Shown: one piece after another, positions 10,982 to 22,558 of the stretch | Layout of the letters: each line of letters starts with the position of its first letter | Numbering within the stretch: the stretch's first letter is position 1 | From: Stereocaulon alpinum | Lineage: Eukaryota; Ascomycota; Lecanoromycetes; Lecanorales; Stereocaulaceae | Assembly: GCA_018257865.1 (NCBI GenBank) | Contig: JAEUBA010000011.1 | Location: forward strand, 248,001-312,000 | Direction: 5' to 3' | Length of the DNA: 64,000 nt | Made by a program: the position numbers and the translations under genes | Notes under the pieces: model-generated | Database searches by the model: none | What the model was told of the DNA's origin: nothing | What the model saw: only the letters and a program-made list of their open reading frames with translations

Positions 10982-12616
10982 CCTCGGACGATTTGAGCAC
11001 TCTGGAGCGGAAGAAGAGATGGGAGTTAGCTGGGGGAATACAGATACGTATGGACTATTGAACCCGTACACGTTCGCCTTTGCGGTAGTTGCTCCTCTTA
11101 TACCAACGAGCGACCGCTGCAGAAGTACGTAATATGATTTATGCTGCCTATCAGCTCCGCAGTCAGCTGGAGCGAGAAAGCCCGTATTAGCGTCCACGGC
11201 ACCGCATTTGATTGCACGGTGCCTGCATTTCGACCTTACCCCGCACAATCCTTGTGATAATTTACGTTGATCGACAGCATCGCCAATCCTGAGACTCAAC
11301 AGCACTGCGTGGTTGACATCAGATCTGCGAATGGACTAAATTCAGTGTCTTGACGCCGAGTATGAGCCCAAGCCCACATTCTGCTTATGTCTGAAGATCA
11401 ACCCTCCAACAAATGAATCAAAGCCTATTATCTTGACATGCTAGTCTCAAGATCAATTGGGATTGAAGCACAGAAGATCCTACTGTCGCTGCCCCAAGCT
11501 ACCTATGTATCTAGTCTTCGCTGGAGATATGTGGGCAAGTAGGCAAGTGAACCACGGCTGCGCGGCGTCGTTCTATTGGCAGATCTCTCGGGTCGCGCGT
11601 GGGGCTGAAAGCATGCATACCTACGTACCTTATGCTGTGATGACAGCGGAGCTTGTCTGGGACAAAAGTACCTATGGTTTTCTGGGCGAAGCCCCAACAG
11701 GGGTTGATATAAGTCATTGAACCTCCGAAGTTCGCCCGGGGGACGTCCCCTGTTGCCCCTACAAGCGAGCCCCTAAGGCGGCCTAGTTCAGCCTCCCGAA
11801 ACTGCCAAGCGCTTCCCGTTCCACCACCTCTTGATTCCATCAATCTCATACTAGGGCTACAGCATGGTCCCCAGAACTACAGGACTCAACACATTGTGAG
11901 ACTCCGCATGTAGGCTCGTACGTCATGTGAATAGACATACTCCGAGCGTAACAATTTCTTGATAGAGAGGAATTCTATGGGGGGCTCCGAGGGCCGCGTT
12001 TCGGGACCACTCTAGGTCGTTATCTGGATGTTGACGAGACATGGCAGAGGTGCCTTCTGCGACGTATCCCGATCTTCACTACATGCAAATGTATCCTTCA
12101 CCTACATTAGATGTTGACTGCAATGGGCGGATAGGCTGATACTTGGGACATCAATTATTATAGGCAGCTTCGGTCGTTCTTGAAGTAAGGTCTGCGTGCC
12201 GCGACGTGTGCACAAGGTTTGTTTTACCCTAAGAACGACTCACCTCCGACTGGCCGCTCAATGACGACGTTTAATAAGTTTCAATGGCATTGTTCGATGT
12301 CTCATGCTATTCATAAATTGGATCTCACAATAGCAATGCTTGGAAAATGTGCATGTAAGGTTGGTTGTTATTTTTCCCACGCGCTGAATTGACAGAAAAA
12401 CCTTGTCCAGCCCAGCCGCATCTCACTCCAAGCTCAACTATGAAAGTTTTGTTCCCTTCTGTAACGTGTCGCCTAAGGATTAGAGGAAGCGACAGTGACA
12501 AAGCATCTGAGTAATTGGTATGTTTGCGACACGCGAAACGTTATATACATGCTTCACTGCCCATCTATATTCACAATCAGAGGTCTTGGCCGTATCTCCG
12601 GCAGCTCTTACGTAAC
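10982..12616. other. Gene-poor stretch, no gene seen
   Basis: About 1.6 kb upstream of the broken binding-protein gene and of the secreted-protein gene. Frames of 60-110 codons on both strands lack recognisable motifs and good splice partners. The first exon of the broken gene could lie near 11000-11300, but I could not place it. Confidence 0.5.
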
Positions 12617-13267
12617 ATGTTCTTCCTCTTCTTTTTCACCGTACTTTGGGCCACGCTCACATCAGCCGAAACAATCTGCGAGCCAAGCCTCCCCAGCAAA
12701 ATGCCTACCCTCGCCTCCTGCGACATCGCCCTCCGAAAACTCGAAGACTATCTCATACGCTGTCCTCGGGGGAAACTCATCGTCGGCCCCACAACGAGCA
12801 AACACGGCATTCACCTTCCCATTTACTTCATGGACTCCAGCATCTTTCCCCCAATCCCCCTCTATCGATGCGTGATTAAAGTCGTGTGGCAGCCCAAACA
12901 GGAACGGCAGCCAGTAGCGGATTTCGATATTCTCAAGGCGGGAGACATCCAGCAGGCGGCTTTCAGAATAAGGGATCGATGTGTGAAAGGATACGAATCT
13001 CGAAACCCGCAGTTGGGGATCGAGTGGATGCTGCCGAGGGAGTGGGTGCTGGTGCGGTTTGGGAGTGCTATTCCTACTGCGGGGTCGGACGGCTATTCGA
13101 CTAATGCTGATAATCGGATGACGAGCGTGGTTTGGGGGGATGGGACAAATCAGACTCTAGACTCGTCGACGTTTGAACAGGTAGGGACGTGCGGTGATGC
13201 AAGTGAGCTTCCTCAGAATGGGACGGCGCTGGATGTTGTGCCTTTGGACAACCCACAGACGGCGTAG
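12617..13267 (+). CDS. Small secreted protein, six cysteines, unknown function
   Basis: The open frame extends upstream to 12515, but the ATG at 12617 is chosen because it gives a textbook signal peptide (MFFLFFFTVLWATLTSA, cleavage before ETICEP). The product is 216 residues, intronless. The mature part holds six Cys (in ETIC, SCD, RCP, RCV, RCVKG and TCG contexts), which could make three disulphides, and two N-glycosylation sequons (NQT, NGT) near the C-terminus. There is no catalytic motif, transmembrane segment or obvious GPI signal. Size, secretion and Cys content fit an extracellular or effector-like protein. I do not recognise the family, and its role in host or environmental interaction is only an inference. 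It borders the decaying F-box cluster. Confidence 0.65.
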   Translation: MFFLFFFTVLWATLTSAETICEPSLPSKMPTLASCDIALRKLEDYLIRCPRGKLIVGPTTSKHGIHLPIYFMDSSIFPPIPLYRCVIKVVWQPKQERQPVADFDILKAGDIQQAAFRIRDRCVKGYESRNPQLGIEWMLPREWVLVRFGSAIPTAGSDGYSTNADNRMTSVVWGDGTNQTLDSSTFEQVGTCGDASELPQNGTALDVVPLDNPQTA

Positions 13268-13572
13268 CTCTTTCTTTCATTCTTGTCAATCGTGATTGAA
13301 CACCATTTCCATGTCTGATTTTCATGTCATGGAAAATACCGACACGCAATCTTAGTGTCAGGGTGTATGCTGAAGTTTCAAAGACGTCAATCTCACTGCC
13401 CAACATCGAGTCGCACCCACTATCCTAGTCCCTATAGTTGTGTTGCCGCATACCATATGTCACAACGCAATTCGACACGTTCTAGCTCAACTCACCTATT
13501 CTGCAGCAAGTTCAGTCCCTCTTTAAAAGGACATCTTCCACAACAGTCTCACAAAACTTCTTTTCCACAGCT

Positions 13573-14082
13573 TTGAAGCTTACTCCGACATCCTCGAACG
13601 ACAAGGCTTTTCCAAGCATATTCATGATCCCTAAGGTCCCGGCGATCGTCCTTTCAAGCCTCCCAGCGAAGATTTCACCCCTCGATCAACGAATCAACAC
13701 GATTTGGCGTGATATGATAACACTTCGCCAAAGCTTCAAGAGAGCTATGCTACAAGCGTAAACTCGGCGCGTTTGACGAGTTTGACCCAGACCTCAGTCC
13801 GAATCCCTTCTCAAAGCTGTTCAAGATACCGAAATACGCTGAAGACCGCTGGGGCACACACCTTAACCTTGAATTTTTTCCGAACAGATGGACTTACCGA
13901 CTGCATCCTGGAAGACGATGTACGTCATGCAGCCTGCTACGTGCGGTATACAATTCCATGAAGTCATTCGACATCATGCAGACGAACACGAAGCACCTGA
14001 TCACGCGGAGGCGAATGAAGGAAGAAAGGTCTCACCGAATACTGGTGTTCTTACAGCAGTGTTGCGACTGGTTACTACCTAA
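13573..14082 (+). pseudogene. F-box protein relic (frameshifted)
   Basis: The first segment reads SIFMIPKVPAIVLSSLP, then LDQRINTIWRDMITL, which aligns with the F-box of the intact gene at 15803-16600 (YIPEILEIILLHVPELPL, QRVNKIWRDVIQ). The frame ends in a TAA near 13761. Similarity continues in the next frame as KLGAFDEFDPDLSPNPFSKLF up to about 13890, then returns to the first frame as ASWKTMYVMQPAT, matching SWRKMFVSQPAG of the intact gene. No ATG lies at the start. At least one stop and two frame changes make this a dead copy unless exceptional introns exist. F-box proteins link substrates to SCF ubiquitin ligases; this copy can no longer do so. Confidence 0.65.
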
Positions 14083-14976
14083 GCGGATTTACCAGGGGCG
14101 ATGTTGGGTAATTGTGCTTAGAGTATGGACTTGTTGGAGCAGATCATGTGCATACTTCCAAAATCGAAGCCCTGTCAACTTTTCATTCTCAACGTGCCAC
14201 TTGTGCACTGATAAGCAAATATTGTCTTCCTTGTGCTTAAGGCTTCTAGTTGATGTCGCGGGAGAGAGCAAAAGAGTCACAAGGATCGTGCATTAATAGA
14301 TACACGAGAAACAGTGACAAAGGCGCACATGACCGACATGATCACCTTGTTTCTTTGGCAATCCGGTTTCTGCCACAGCGTATTTGGCTACGGAGACAGA
14401 GCTGCTTTTTCGATGTGCATGGGAAGCGTAGTGGAGAGGTGACGCAAGTCATGTACATGTGGTCAAAATGCCTGAATGACTTCCTATTGACAATGGATCT
14501 GCTAGCTCCTGCAATATAGATGTCGTTGAATGGATAGCGCTCTGAGTTCGTCTTTGGCTACCGGTCACAGACGCTCCGTGCCGTATCAAGCTCTTGGGTA
14601 AATGGGCATATTGAACTATCATAGTATTTCTATTCTTTCGGATTGAGTCAATGGATCGTGGATGTAGACTATCCATTAAACTGTGTGCGAACTTGGATTA
14701 CAGCTTTTTCAATATCTTTTGTTGTTATCTATGTGTTTCATTGGTCAGTAGCTCCGACTCCATATCCGTGCTTCCACTGCCTCAACGACAATATCTACAC
14801 AATGAATTACTTGACCACCGACTTGGCACCCAACACGTTATCTTAATACCCGTCAGTGGCTATATAGTCTTTGGGTATAATGAACAATCAGACACTTACG
14901 AATCCCTTCCGTGATCCCTGGGGACGAATCGTCAGAAAATGCCAATGCTTCATGGGCGGGAAATGAGCCGCTTCCT
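14083..14976. other. Gene-poor stretch between F-box relics
   Basis: Short frames only. A segment near 14115-14180 on the plus strand reads SMDLLEQIMCILPKSK, which faintly resembles the first helix of an F-box and may be another remnant. The rest is unexplained. Confidence 0.4.
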
Positions 14977-15419
14977 TCATGAGCTGCCCGATTGTGATTC
15001 CATGCTCGGATATGATTTGATAGAATGGAAATCATTGGCTTCCGTGTCTAGCACGTCGACTTCGATATGGGTGATGGCTGGGCTGGTAAGGAACATGTCC
15101 TTCCACGAACTACTAGGGTGGTCGATGTAAAGACTGTCCCGCTCCCATCCTGGCCATATCGGAGTGGATCCCGAAGTGCTTTTTTCAGAAATCATCCAGG
15201 AAAGTGTTCCAATAAGGGACTTGGTGACGGTTTTTCTTCGTCGGCGTTTACGTACGTGTCAGCTTCTAAGAGGAGCTTGCGTTGGAAGTGGGATCTCTTG
15301 ATGATGTCTTGGAAGGTGGAGTTGACTCGTTGTCAGGGGAGAGGATCTTTCGGTGTGGCGTGATCGAGAATGGGCTCCAGTAGCTCCACTGTGCTGAAAA
15401 CTTGAGTTGAAGGAGCCAT
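14977..15419 (-). pseudogene. F-box protein relic (stop plus frameshift)
   Basis: The minus-strand ATG at 15419 opens an F-box: VFSTVELLEPILDHATPKD, followed by an in-frame TGA at 15335-15333, then QRVNSTFQDIIKRSHFQRKL in the same frame. After LLEHFPG, near 15200, the frame stops. Similarity continues in another frame from 15195 with YIDHPSSSWKDMFLTSP and THIEVDVLD up to a stop at 14977. Order and motifs match the intact F-box gene (SWRKMFVSQPAG). One nonsense codon and one frameshift are therefore visible. The TGA could come from a CGA by a C-to-T change, but this is not demonstrable from one copy. Confidence 0.7.
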
Positions 15420-15802
15420 GTTCGACGTTTACGGTCCAGTGCAGGGGTGCCACAAGTACAAAAGTGTGACAGGCGACAAGTCCTTCGAGATAGTTTGCAG
15501 GGTGAGGAAAGACGTCGAACGTAGGAAAGATAAAAGCGTTGATGGGACCGTTGAACTCAAAAGTTTCTCAATCAATTGTGTGGGCAACCTTATGACTTGG
15601 CCTCCTTTTACCGCAAAAGGACTCACACATTCAAGACTACACTCTGTGCTAGTTCATAGCCTATGCGATCGTCGCACTGCCGATAACACCTCTGCAGTCG
15701 ATAACCTTCTCTACCATGCGCACAAGCTTTACGAAAATCAAAGACCGATTATCGTCGCGAACCTGTATTCTCGTCGACCTCAAACACTAAGCACTGCCCA
15801 TC

Positions 15803-16600
15803 ATGGAAGGCAATGATTACAAAGTTCTGTGCCACATGGGTTGTGCAACAGGGCATGATATCAAGAGGTTGGAAAATGACGATTACAAATTGGTTGATAA
15901 TGGTTTTGGTGATGCGGAAGCAAAGTGGTAGGTCCTTACGTGGTTTTGATCTTTGGTCAGTAATTGACTGGCTGTCTATAGTGGAAAGCACCGTTTCCCC
16001 AAACTTTCTGATTCGCCAGTGCTTGCATCCACACAGGTCTTCTATATTCCCGAGATTTTGGAGATAATCCTACTGCATGTACCAGAGCTCCCTCTACTTG
16101 TCTTCCAGCGAGTCAACAAGATATGGAGGGACGTTATCCAAACTTCGTCCCCTCTTCAGCGGAAGCTATTTATGAAGGCCGAGCCTATCAACTTTAGCGA
16201 CTTGTGGGTCAACTACGACACGATAAATTTTCGGTGGAACCCGTTCGTACTCAAGTATGCGAGACCTGATGTCCATAACATCGTTCCCTACCCTAGCGTG
16301 GACTTTGGCTGCAACATGCTCCACAAGTTCAATGATCCTGATACCTCTTGGCGTAAGATGTTCGTCAGCCAACCAGCGGGTTTGACATTCGACTTGCGTT
16401 ACAGTCATGAGGTGAGGGAAGATCCTGTTCGGGTGCGGGAAAATCTTATTGTGGTGTGGGGGTGGCTCAAATCAGGGTCGGATAGGTGTGCTGGTATCAC
16501 AATGGATGGCATGGCTACCTTGACAGGAAAGGCCCATGATAAACGCGTGTTGACCAGCCTACAAATCCGGGTGCTAACCAAGGGAGCACGTGCAGGGTAG
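15803..16600 (+). CDS. F-box protein
   Basis: Two exons: 15803-15927 and 15982-16600, with a 54-base intron (GTAGGT..TATAG, TTGAC branch). Splicing joins the ATG at 15803 to the long downstream frame, which has no ATG of its own at the F-box. The product is 247 residues. The N-terminal ~55 residues are hydrophilic and Cys/His-containing. The F-box follows at about residues 60-105 (VFYIPEILEIILLHVPELPL and FQRVNKIWRDVIQ). A C-terminal conserved segment contains PDTSWRKMFVSQPAG. It probably serves as a substrate receptor of an SCF E3 ligase; the substrate is unknown. It lies next to two broken relatives, suggesting birth-and-death evolution of an expanded family. The stop at 16600 leaves a short C-terminus, so mild truncation cannot be excluded. 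Confidence 0.75.
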
Positions 16601-16888
16601 GACGTTGAGAACCTTGCAGTCTGGACATTTTCAAATATAGTACAAGTGGTGACGATCTTTGACTGTGCTGGAATAAGTTGATATCGGAGCTCGAGGTGGG
16701 ATACTATACGTCATACAAACTTATCTGTCATTTCATAAACTTCCTCGCTGCCTTCCGCGATGATCAATCAAACATGAGACGTGTACCTTACCGGCGGCCT
16801 AGCTAATGCATGAGATGCATGAAATCGAGGGTTGGGTTTCCTCCACCCATTGGCTTTCACTAGATTGGACTTTGATATCCTTGACACG

Positions 16889-17836
16889 TTATATCTTGGT
16901 TTGCTTATCGAATTCAAGCGTGAATAGAACTCGCTCGGTAGTCTCAATCTCAATAACATCAGCCTTGATATGGTTGCTGGTGCTGATCTGTGTCCCGAAC
17001 TCTGTTGGCCAATTCGTCACATCCCATTCAAGACCGCGCGTCGAGATCACGGAAGGCTTTCCTATTGGTATGATACCTACGTTTTCTGCGAAGTATCCCG
17101 CAGCGACCGGTGCATATATCTTATTCAACCCCTTCTCCAAGAGAAAGATAACACTCTCATCTGTGATGAGATATAGATCTCCTGCCGAGGGCTTGGGATC
17201 CTGTCTCGCTTCTGTGTAAAGGTGATGTAGTTGAGAGAATGCTTGATCAGCTCTGCCGCCTAGACCTCCAAAGATAACTATATCGAGCCTGCTCTCCTGC
17301 GAACCAGAAGGATTGCTGAGTGGCGTTTCCCCTAAGCTAAGAAAGTGGCGAGATCTTCCGCGAATATATCTCAAGCACTTGGTCATGTCTGTTGAATACT
17401 GATCCGGGTCCTTGATGATCTCAACTCCTCTTGCCTCGTAATACTCTTGGACCTCAGGTCGGATGGAATCGAGATCTCCGCAGATCACGTTGGGTAACTT
17501 GCTAAGGTTTAATATCAGGTACCTCTAAGACGTCGAGATGGACGAACATATTTCGGTTTTTCGGTTTTCTCTTGCTGAAACAAGTCGTAAACTCGGTTGG
17601 CGCCACCATCTGCAGCAATGATGACAGCTGATCTGCAGTTCAGCTATTCGCTGCTGTGGTAGGGAGTTGACTCCACATCGCCTACCTTGGTCACAACACT
17701 GACAGAACAATCGTTCATTTTCCAGTGGCTGGTTTAAGACCAGCACGGCAAATCGATTACCCTCAAGACGTCGACCATCCTTCCCAAGGGTGAAGCGGGC
17801 TGGGTACCATTCCTTGGTCCCCAACTCGGGAGACAT
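16889..17836 (-). CDS. Thiamine pyrophosphokinase
   Basis: Three exons on the minus strand: 17836-17686, 17627-17548 and 17497-16889, giving 279 residues. The enzyme transfers pyrophosphate from ATP to thiamine, making thiamine diphosphate in the cytosol (yeast Thi80 family). Intron 1 (17685-17628, GTAGGC..ATCAG) joins ...QCCDQ to AVIIAADGGANRVYDL. Intron 2 (17547-17498) has a weak GTTCGT donor and a CAAG acceptor, but it gives the exact family sequence KYLPNVICGDLDSIRPEV. Catalytic-domain motifs ADGGANR, CGDLDSI and KDPDQYSTDMTKC are present, followed by GGLGGRADQAF. The C-terminal thiamine-binding beta-sandwich follows, with GIIPIGKPS and TRGLEWDVTNW. The start is the first ATG before EWYPARF; an upstream exon is possible. 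It converges with the F-box gene. Confidence 0.92.
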
Positions 17837-20800
17837 GTACACTCCGGATGCTGGTGCACTTGAGGTGATTTTCTAGACGATGAAGGGTGATGATGATATG
17901 AGGTCTAACGGTCTGCGTCTTCAACGATAATGAAGCTGCTTGTACGACTTATCTTCCGGCGCTCCGTTCGATCTGTAATGAATAATTCTTCGTCATGCAA
18001 AGGGAAATATCATGTAAAGGGGAATGGTGAAATACCTTCTGATGTAAGCAATATTTGTAGATATATATGAGCAATTTTCTTACTTCGTTGACTGCTCAGA
18101 AGAAAGTAAGCTCACGAACGTGGTATCGAAATAGAAAGAAAAGGAATGGAAGGCGGTTTAGGGTGCAAAGCTAGGTAAGGCCGCCCAGGACCCGGCCCGG
18201 AACGGCGGCAATCTTGGGGCCGGGCGAGCCGGGCGGGAGCATCCCTACGATGCTGGTTAATTCCCACGACTTTCTCCTAGACATATGCATATTTCCACGC
18301 TGTATAGAGCAAATACTACAGTATTGGCGACTGAGTTGCTTTCCTCAACATTTATACGTCAAGGGATATCGTGGAGGCGCAGACTTTGACGGAAAGAACG
18401 TAATTAAGGGCGGGAACATCATGGTCGCGGAGGTGTTACGTAGCATACTGGCAGCGGTTACTTGCGAAAGACTTGCACCCGGAGGCGCACTCGTGGAAAA
18501 ATCGAGTTGAAAGCTGCAACCCCGTGCATATTTGTGTCAGTACCAGTTGACCCCCATTATGTGGCAAGGCTTGGGATGACCCACAGGGTGAAAGTCTGTT
18601 TCTTTCAGAGAAGCGACGTTGACGCAGTCGACTGTGCATATTGATTGTCAGCAAGTGCGCTTTGCTCCCAGCAATGAGTATACCGTTCGCCAGGGAGAAG
18701 CGATATCTGGACGAGTCTTACCTCAAGGCTCTGGTCGGCTACATCCTAGAGAAGTGTGTCCAGGAGCTTTTGGGGTGATTCTAAGCATGAGAGGTACACT
18801 AGTATGGGACGGTGGTTCTTCGGCGTAGCAGGTTCAGATGGGCATGCTAAGCTGAATTTTGATTGCTTGGGGATCATGCTCGAGGTGCTCTCAGTGGCTG
18901 TGGATGGGTCATGTGGGGATGATATACCCTTGCCACCATTTCTACTCCTGAAATCAGATTTGCTTCCTAGAAGGGAGGGAGGGTTGTCGTCCATTGGCCC
19001 TCTCCCAACGATGCATACAATCATCTGAGGAAACTTCTAATTCTGATTCATAAGCTGAATGATAGGCAACACCGTGCCGAATGATTGTATTTGATGATCT
19101 ATACATAGCAATATGCTCTACCGTTTGTAGCTACTACCAATTTGGCTTAAAAGGAAAAGGTTCAATGTATGCCTAGTTCGAGAAGGTTTCCGACCTTATT
19201 TGACCTTCTGACAGCTTTTAAAGAACGAGGAGGGGTTTCAAACCCCCCAAATCTTGAAGACCTAGTACTCTCCCTTTGCCTCAGCCGTGAGACGAACAGA
19301 ACGACTCGTAGAGCAATGTTGTCGTCAGTGTTGGTCATGCCGACAAATTGCAAATGCACTGACTTCGTGACTCGACGGGAGCAGCTTCCCCAACTATTTA
19401 TTTTCCAGGCCTATTCTCCGATCAGAAAAGGCCAGAAATTTGTTCGAGCTGATAAGTTGACTCTGGTAAGCTCGCCAATCGCCACTTCTTATTGAAATGC
19501 ACCTTGCATTGGGAAGGCAACAGTCCTCGGTTCATTTGCAAAATGTTGGGCTATTGCCCCTCCAGCGCTCAATTGCTATGGCGGCTAGTTAGCTTCGCGA
19601 AGGATGGGAATTGGAAGGAAAGACCAGGTAAAATCGAGAAGTTTCGGGGCGTCTGTAAGGTAGTTGTGAAGGCACGTTCGCAAGACATAGATGACCAAGT
19701 GAAAGCACTTGCTATTCAACAGTCGAAATAAATAGGAGAAGGAAGGCAGTTCGCCTACTCGTCTTTCAAACCCTGTCAACTTTGTCTTTGCTTGGCAGAG
19801 AATGCTTAAGACGGAGCCACTGCTAGAATATGAGATTGGATAGTAAACGCAATGGATATGGACTTCACTGTTGATTTCAACGATACCATATCAGTGTGCG
19901 TACCTGCCAAACCTGTTAGCTCATCTCAATGGAGTTGAGGGTGGCCGAAGAAAGAAGTCGCGGGATTCTAGCTGATACCGTTCCTTCCTCGAAAAGACGT
20001 TCCCACCTGCCTACGATCATGGCAAGTGCGAAAATGCACTATGCTAGCTTGCCCAGGACCTCTATGACATAAATATGCCGTTCCTTTGTTTACTTTCCAT
20101 CCTCCTTCATCATCTCCACCCATCATCGATGACACAAGCAACTCCTCTCTTCATGGAATCTCTGCAGTATGAACAGCAACTTCATCATTTACCTTTATCA
20201 TTTACTCATCATCACAACTCAAACAACACTCGCTTGTGCTTGCAGTCTTCCATTGACCGTCGTATTTCCATCAGAGACTCAGAACCCATCGCCCAACACC
20301 CAAGAAGCTGCGTAAGCAGATCAAACGGTATCATGCCAGGTATGGAAACAAGTGTTTCCAGTCATCATAGTCCCTTGCTGACGACTGTATTGCAACAGAC
20401 TCGCTCAGAGACCGTCCGTGACCCGGATAGAGACAGGGGGGTTCGTGAGCTGTCATTTGCATGAAGGCCAGTACTTTGATGAAGCCTCCCCTGCGTCGAT
20501 GGTTTAAGGAGCCCCCAATCTGAAGCTCCCCTTATAATGAATGGGCAAGGTGCGCGCCTGCTTCTGAGCCAACGGAAAGAGTCGAATTTGCAAGTTCATA
20601 TATATACTCAGCCGATTTGAGGTCATTAGCAAATTTTGTGCGGGATCATGAGCATTGGACCCACATCCAGAGCCACTTTGAGAAAATCTAAATAAGCTTT
20701 GACAAAGATCAGTGTTTCCATGCGCCTCCCTTGGCTTCTGAATTAGACTCTGGTGATGCCTTTCTAGATTTGAGAGGTTCCAAGAACGTCGATGCATCGG

Positions 20801-21309
20801 AGAGGGGTACGATCCACGGATAGCCACATACACAAAGAGGGAAGTCTCCCTCGAATCTTTTCGTCAAGGAACTATGACTGATGCAAAGCAAAGCACCCAG
20901 TAGCTGATACAGAACACATATCTTGCCTTCTTGAGAAACAGGCTATTGACGCCGTCTAAGTATGCGCTCCCCAACTTCATCGCCAAGCTGAGAGTGGAAT
21001 TGGCCTCGTGCCTGATCATGAATCGAGGTTTCGATATTACAGAATGACAGTATATGAATCATATGAGGTTGGGGGAATTTACATAGAGCCACAATGCAGT
21101 GATCGAATCAATGAAGGCGAATGTATCAACGTTGTCATGAGCAGGGTATTCTCATCCGTATCTGCACGTCACATTGAAGTCTTGGCACCTGCAACGGAGG
21201 AATTTCCGCTGACGAAACCTCGATCAAGAAATTCGATGCTCACCTTCAATCTCCTCCAGAGCTTCCCATCTTTATCACCGCAACCTGATATCCTTTCACA
21301 GTCTTTACA
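17837..21309. other. 3.5-kb gap without a recognised gene
   Basis: Many frames of 60-130 codons exist, but none has convincing motifs, start and splice context together. Plus-strand segments near 18760-19020 and 19170-19490 look more protein-like than random, but they lack recognisable families and could be gene relics. A short, very GC-rich, CpG-rich patch lies at about 18175-18245, against a background near 45-50% GC. Confidence 0.5.
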
Positions 21310-22251
21310 ATGATACGACAAGCTCCCCGCCTCCTTCGGCCCTCTTTAAAATGTTCCCGCGCCCTTCCAACCCGCCGCTTCCTCTCCACCGCGCCACCAG
21401 CTCAGAAATCACGAAGCTGGAAGAGCAGCGCTGTACGATGGGTTCTGGCTATAGGGGCGGTATATTACTACAACACCAGCAACTTGTTTGCTGAGGAGCC
21501 ACCTTGTCTGTTCCACTCTGTCCGAGGAGGACAAGGATATGGAAAGCTAATAGGAACTTCAGTCGCAGTACCCACTCAATCCCCCACCGAAGAAACATCC
21601 TTTCCAACACTCGAATCAATCGCCTCCTCACGGCGTCAAAAAGCCGCCACAACAGAGGCCCTTGACTCGCCCCCACCATTCGATCCCACTACAAGTCCCG
21701 CAACGCTCACGCCAACAGCCACTGAAGGTTTAGAAGAGGAAGCCTCCCAAGAAGGCGCCTTCAATGAAGAAACCGGCGAGATAAATTGGGACTGTCCGTG
21801 CTTAGGTGGCATGGCGCACGGCCCTTGTGGAGAACAGTTTCGGGCGGCGTTCAGCTGTTTTGTGTATAGTAAGGAGGAGCCGAAGGGAATGGAGTGTATT
21901 CCCCATTTTAAGAATATGCAGGATTGTTTTAGGGAACATCCCGATGTTTATGGGGGGGAGTTGGAGGAGGATGAGGACGGTATTGAAGGGAATGCTGGTG
22001 TGGAAGTGGGGGTAGAGGGTGAGGGTGGAGGGTTGCCTGCTGCTGCTACGAATGCTACGGATGAGGGGAAGCCGGCACCTGCGACTGCGGCGACGTTTGA
22101 GAAGGCTCCAGAGGATGAGAAGGATGCTACGCAGCGCGCGAAGGAAGCTACGGAACAGGTTAGAGCTGAGCATTCAGGCACGCCGAGCGAGAGCGAGGAA
22201 TTGGTGCCGAAAGCTGCATTCGATGCTACGGATGCGAAGGTGGTTAAGTGA
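21310..22251 (+). CDS. MIA40: Mitochondrial intermembrane-space import protein Mia40
   Basis: Oxidoreductase that inserts disulphides into small Cys-rich proteins entering the intermembrane space, together with Erv1. The N-terminus is a basic presequence (RQAPRLLRPSLKCSRALPTR), then one membrane anchor (VRWVLAIGAVYYY), as in fungal Mia40. A 57-base in-frame intron at 21506-21562 (GTCTGT..TTCAG, branch GCTAATA) is inferred, giving 294 residues; it also reads open, so this is not certain. After an acidic/Ser-rich linker come the redox motif CPC (in WDCPCLGG) and a twin CX9C helical hairpin: CGEQFRAAFSC and CIPHFKNMQDC. A long Ala/Glu-rich tail of about 100 residues follows, which is common in fungal homologs. 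All functional cysteines are present. Confidence 0.93.
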   Translation: MIRQAPRLLRPSLKCSRALPTRRFLSTAPPAQKSRSWKSSAVRWVLAIGAVYYYNTSNLFAEEPPCLFHSVRGGQGYGKLIGTSVAVPTQSPTEETSFPTLESIASSRRQKAATTEALDSPPPFDPTTSPATLTPTATEGLEEEASQEGAFNEETGEINWDCPCLGGMAHGPCGEQFRAAFSCFVYSKEEPKGMECIPHFKNMQDCFREHPDVYGGELEEDEDGIEGNAGVEVGVEGEGGGLPAAATNATDEGKPAPATAATFEKAPEDEKDATQRAKEATEQVRAEHSGTPSESEELVPKAAFDATDAKVVK

Positions 22252-22558
22252 AAAAGCACTCCATGGAAGAGCGAGAAATCTGTACATCTATGTATACCAC
22301 TGCATGAAGCGGCATTTGCAAGGGGCATACCAAAAGATTTGCATGGAAGGGATGATCTTGACGCTTTCATCTCGAGGCACGCACGCAATGGATAGATCGG
22401 CGCACGGAGGCTACCTTACTCTGGTGTATGATATGCATGAGGATGAGGACATACTCTCCACTCTTGTTTAGAATACCTTAGCTTAGATAGGAGCTTTTTT
22501 AAAAGCTCAAATCTAGACAAAAGGTTTTGTATATGAAAGTACACAAAAGCCTGACAGT

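Noticed and set aside
20075..20464. 129-codon plus-strand frame
   Set aside because: Low-complexity His/Ser-rich sequence, no signal peptide or family motif, no supporting splice context.
21948..22388. Long minus-strand frame opposite Mia40
   Set aside because: It is the antisense of the Ala/Glu-rich Mia40 tail (Ser/Pro-rich shadow) and has no motif of its own.
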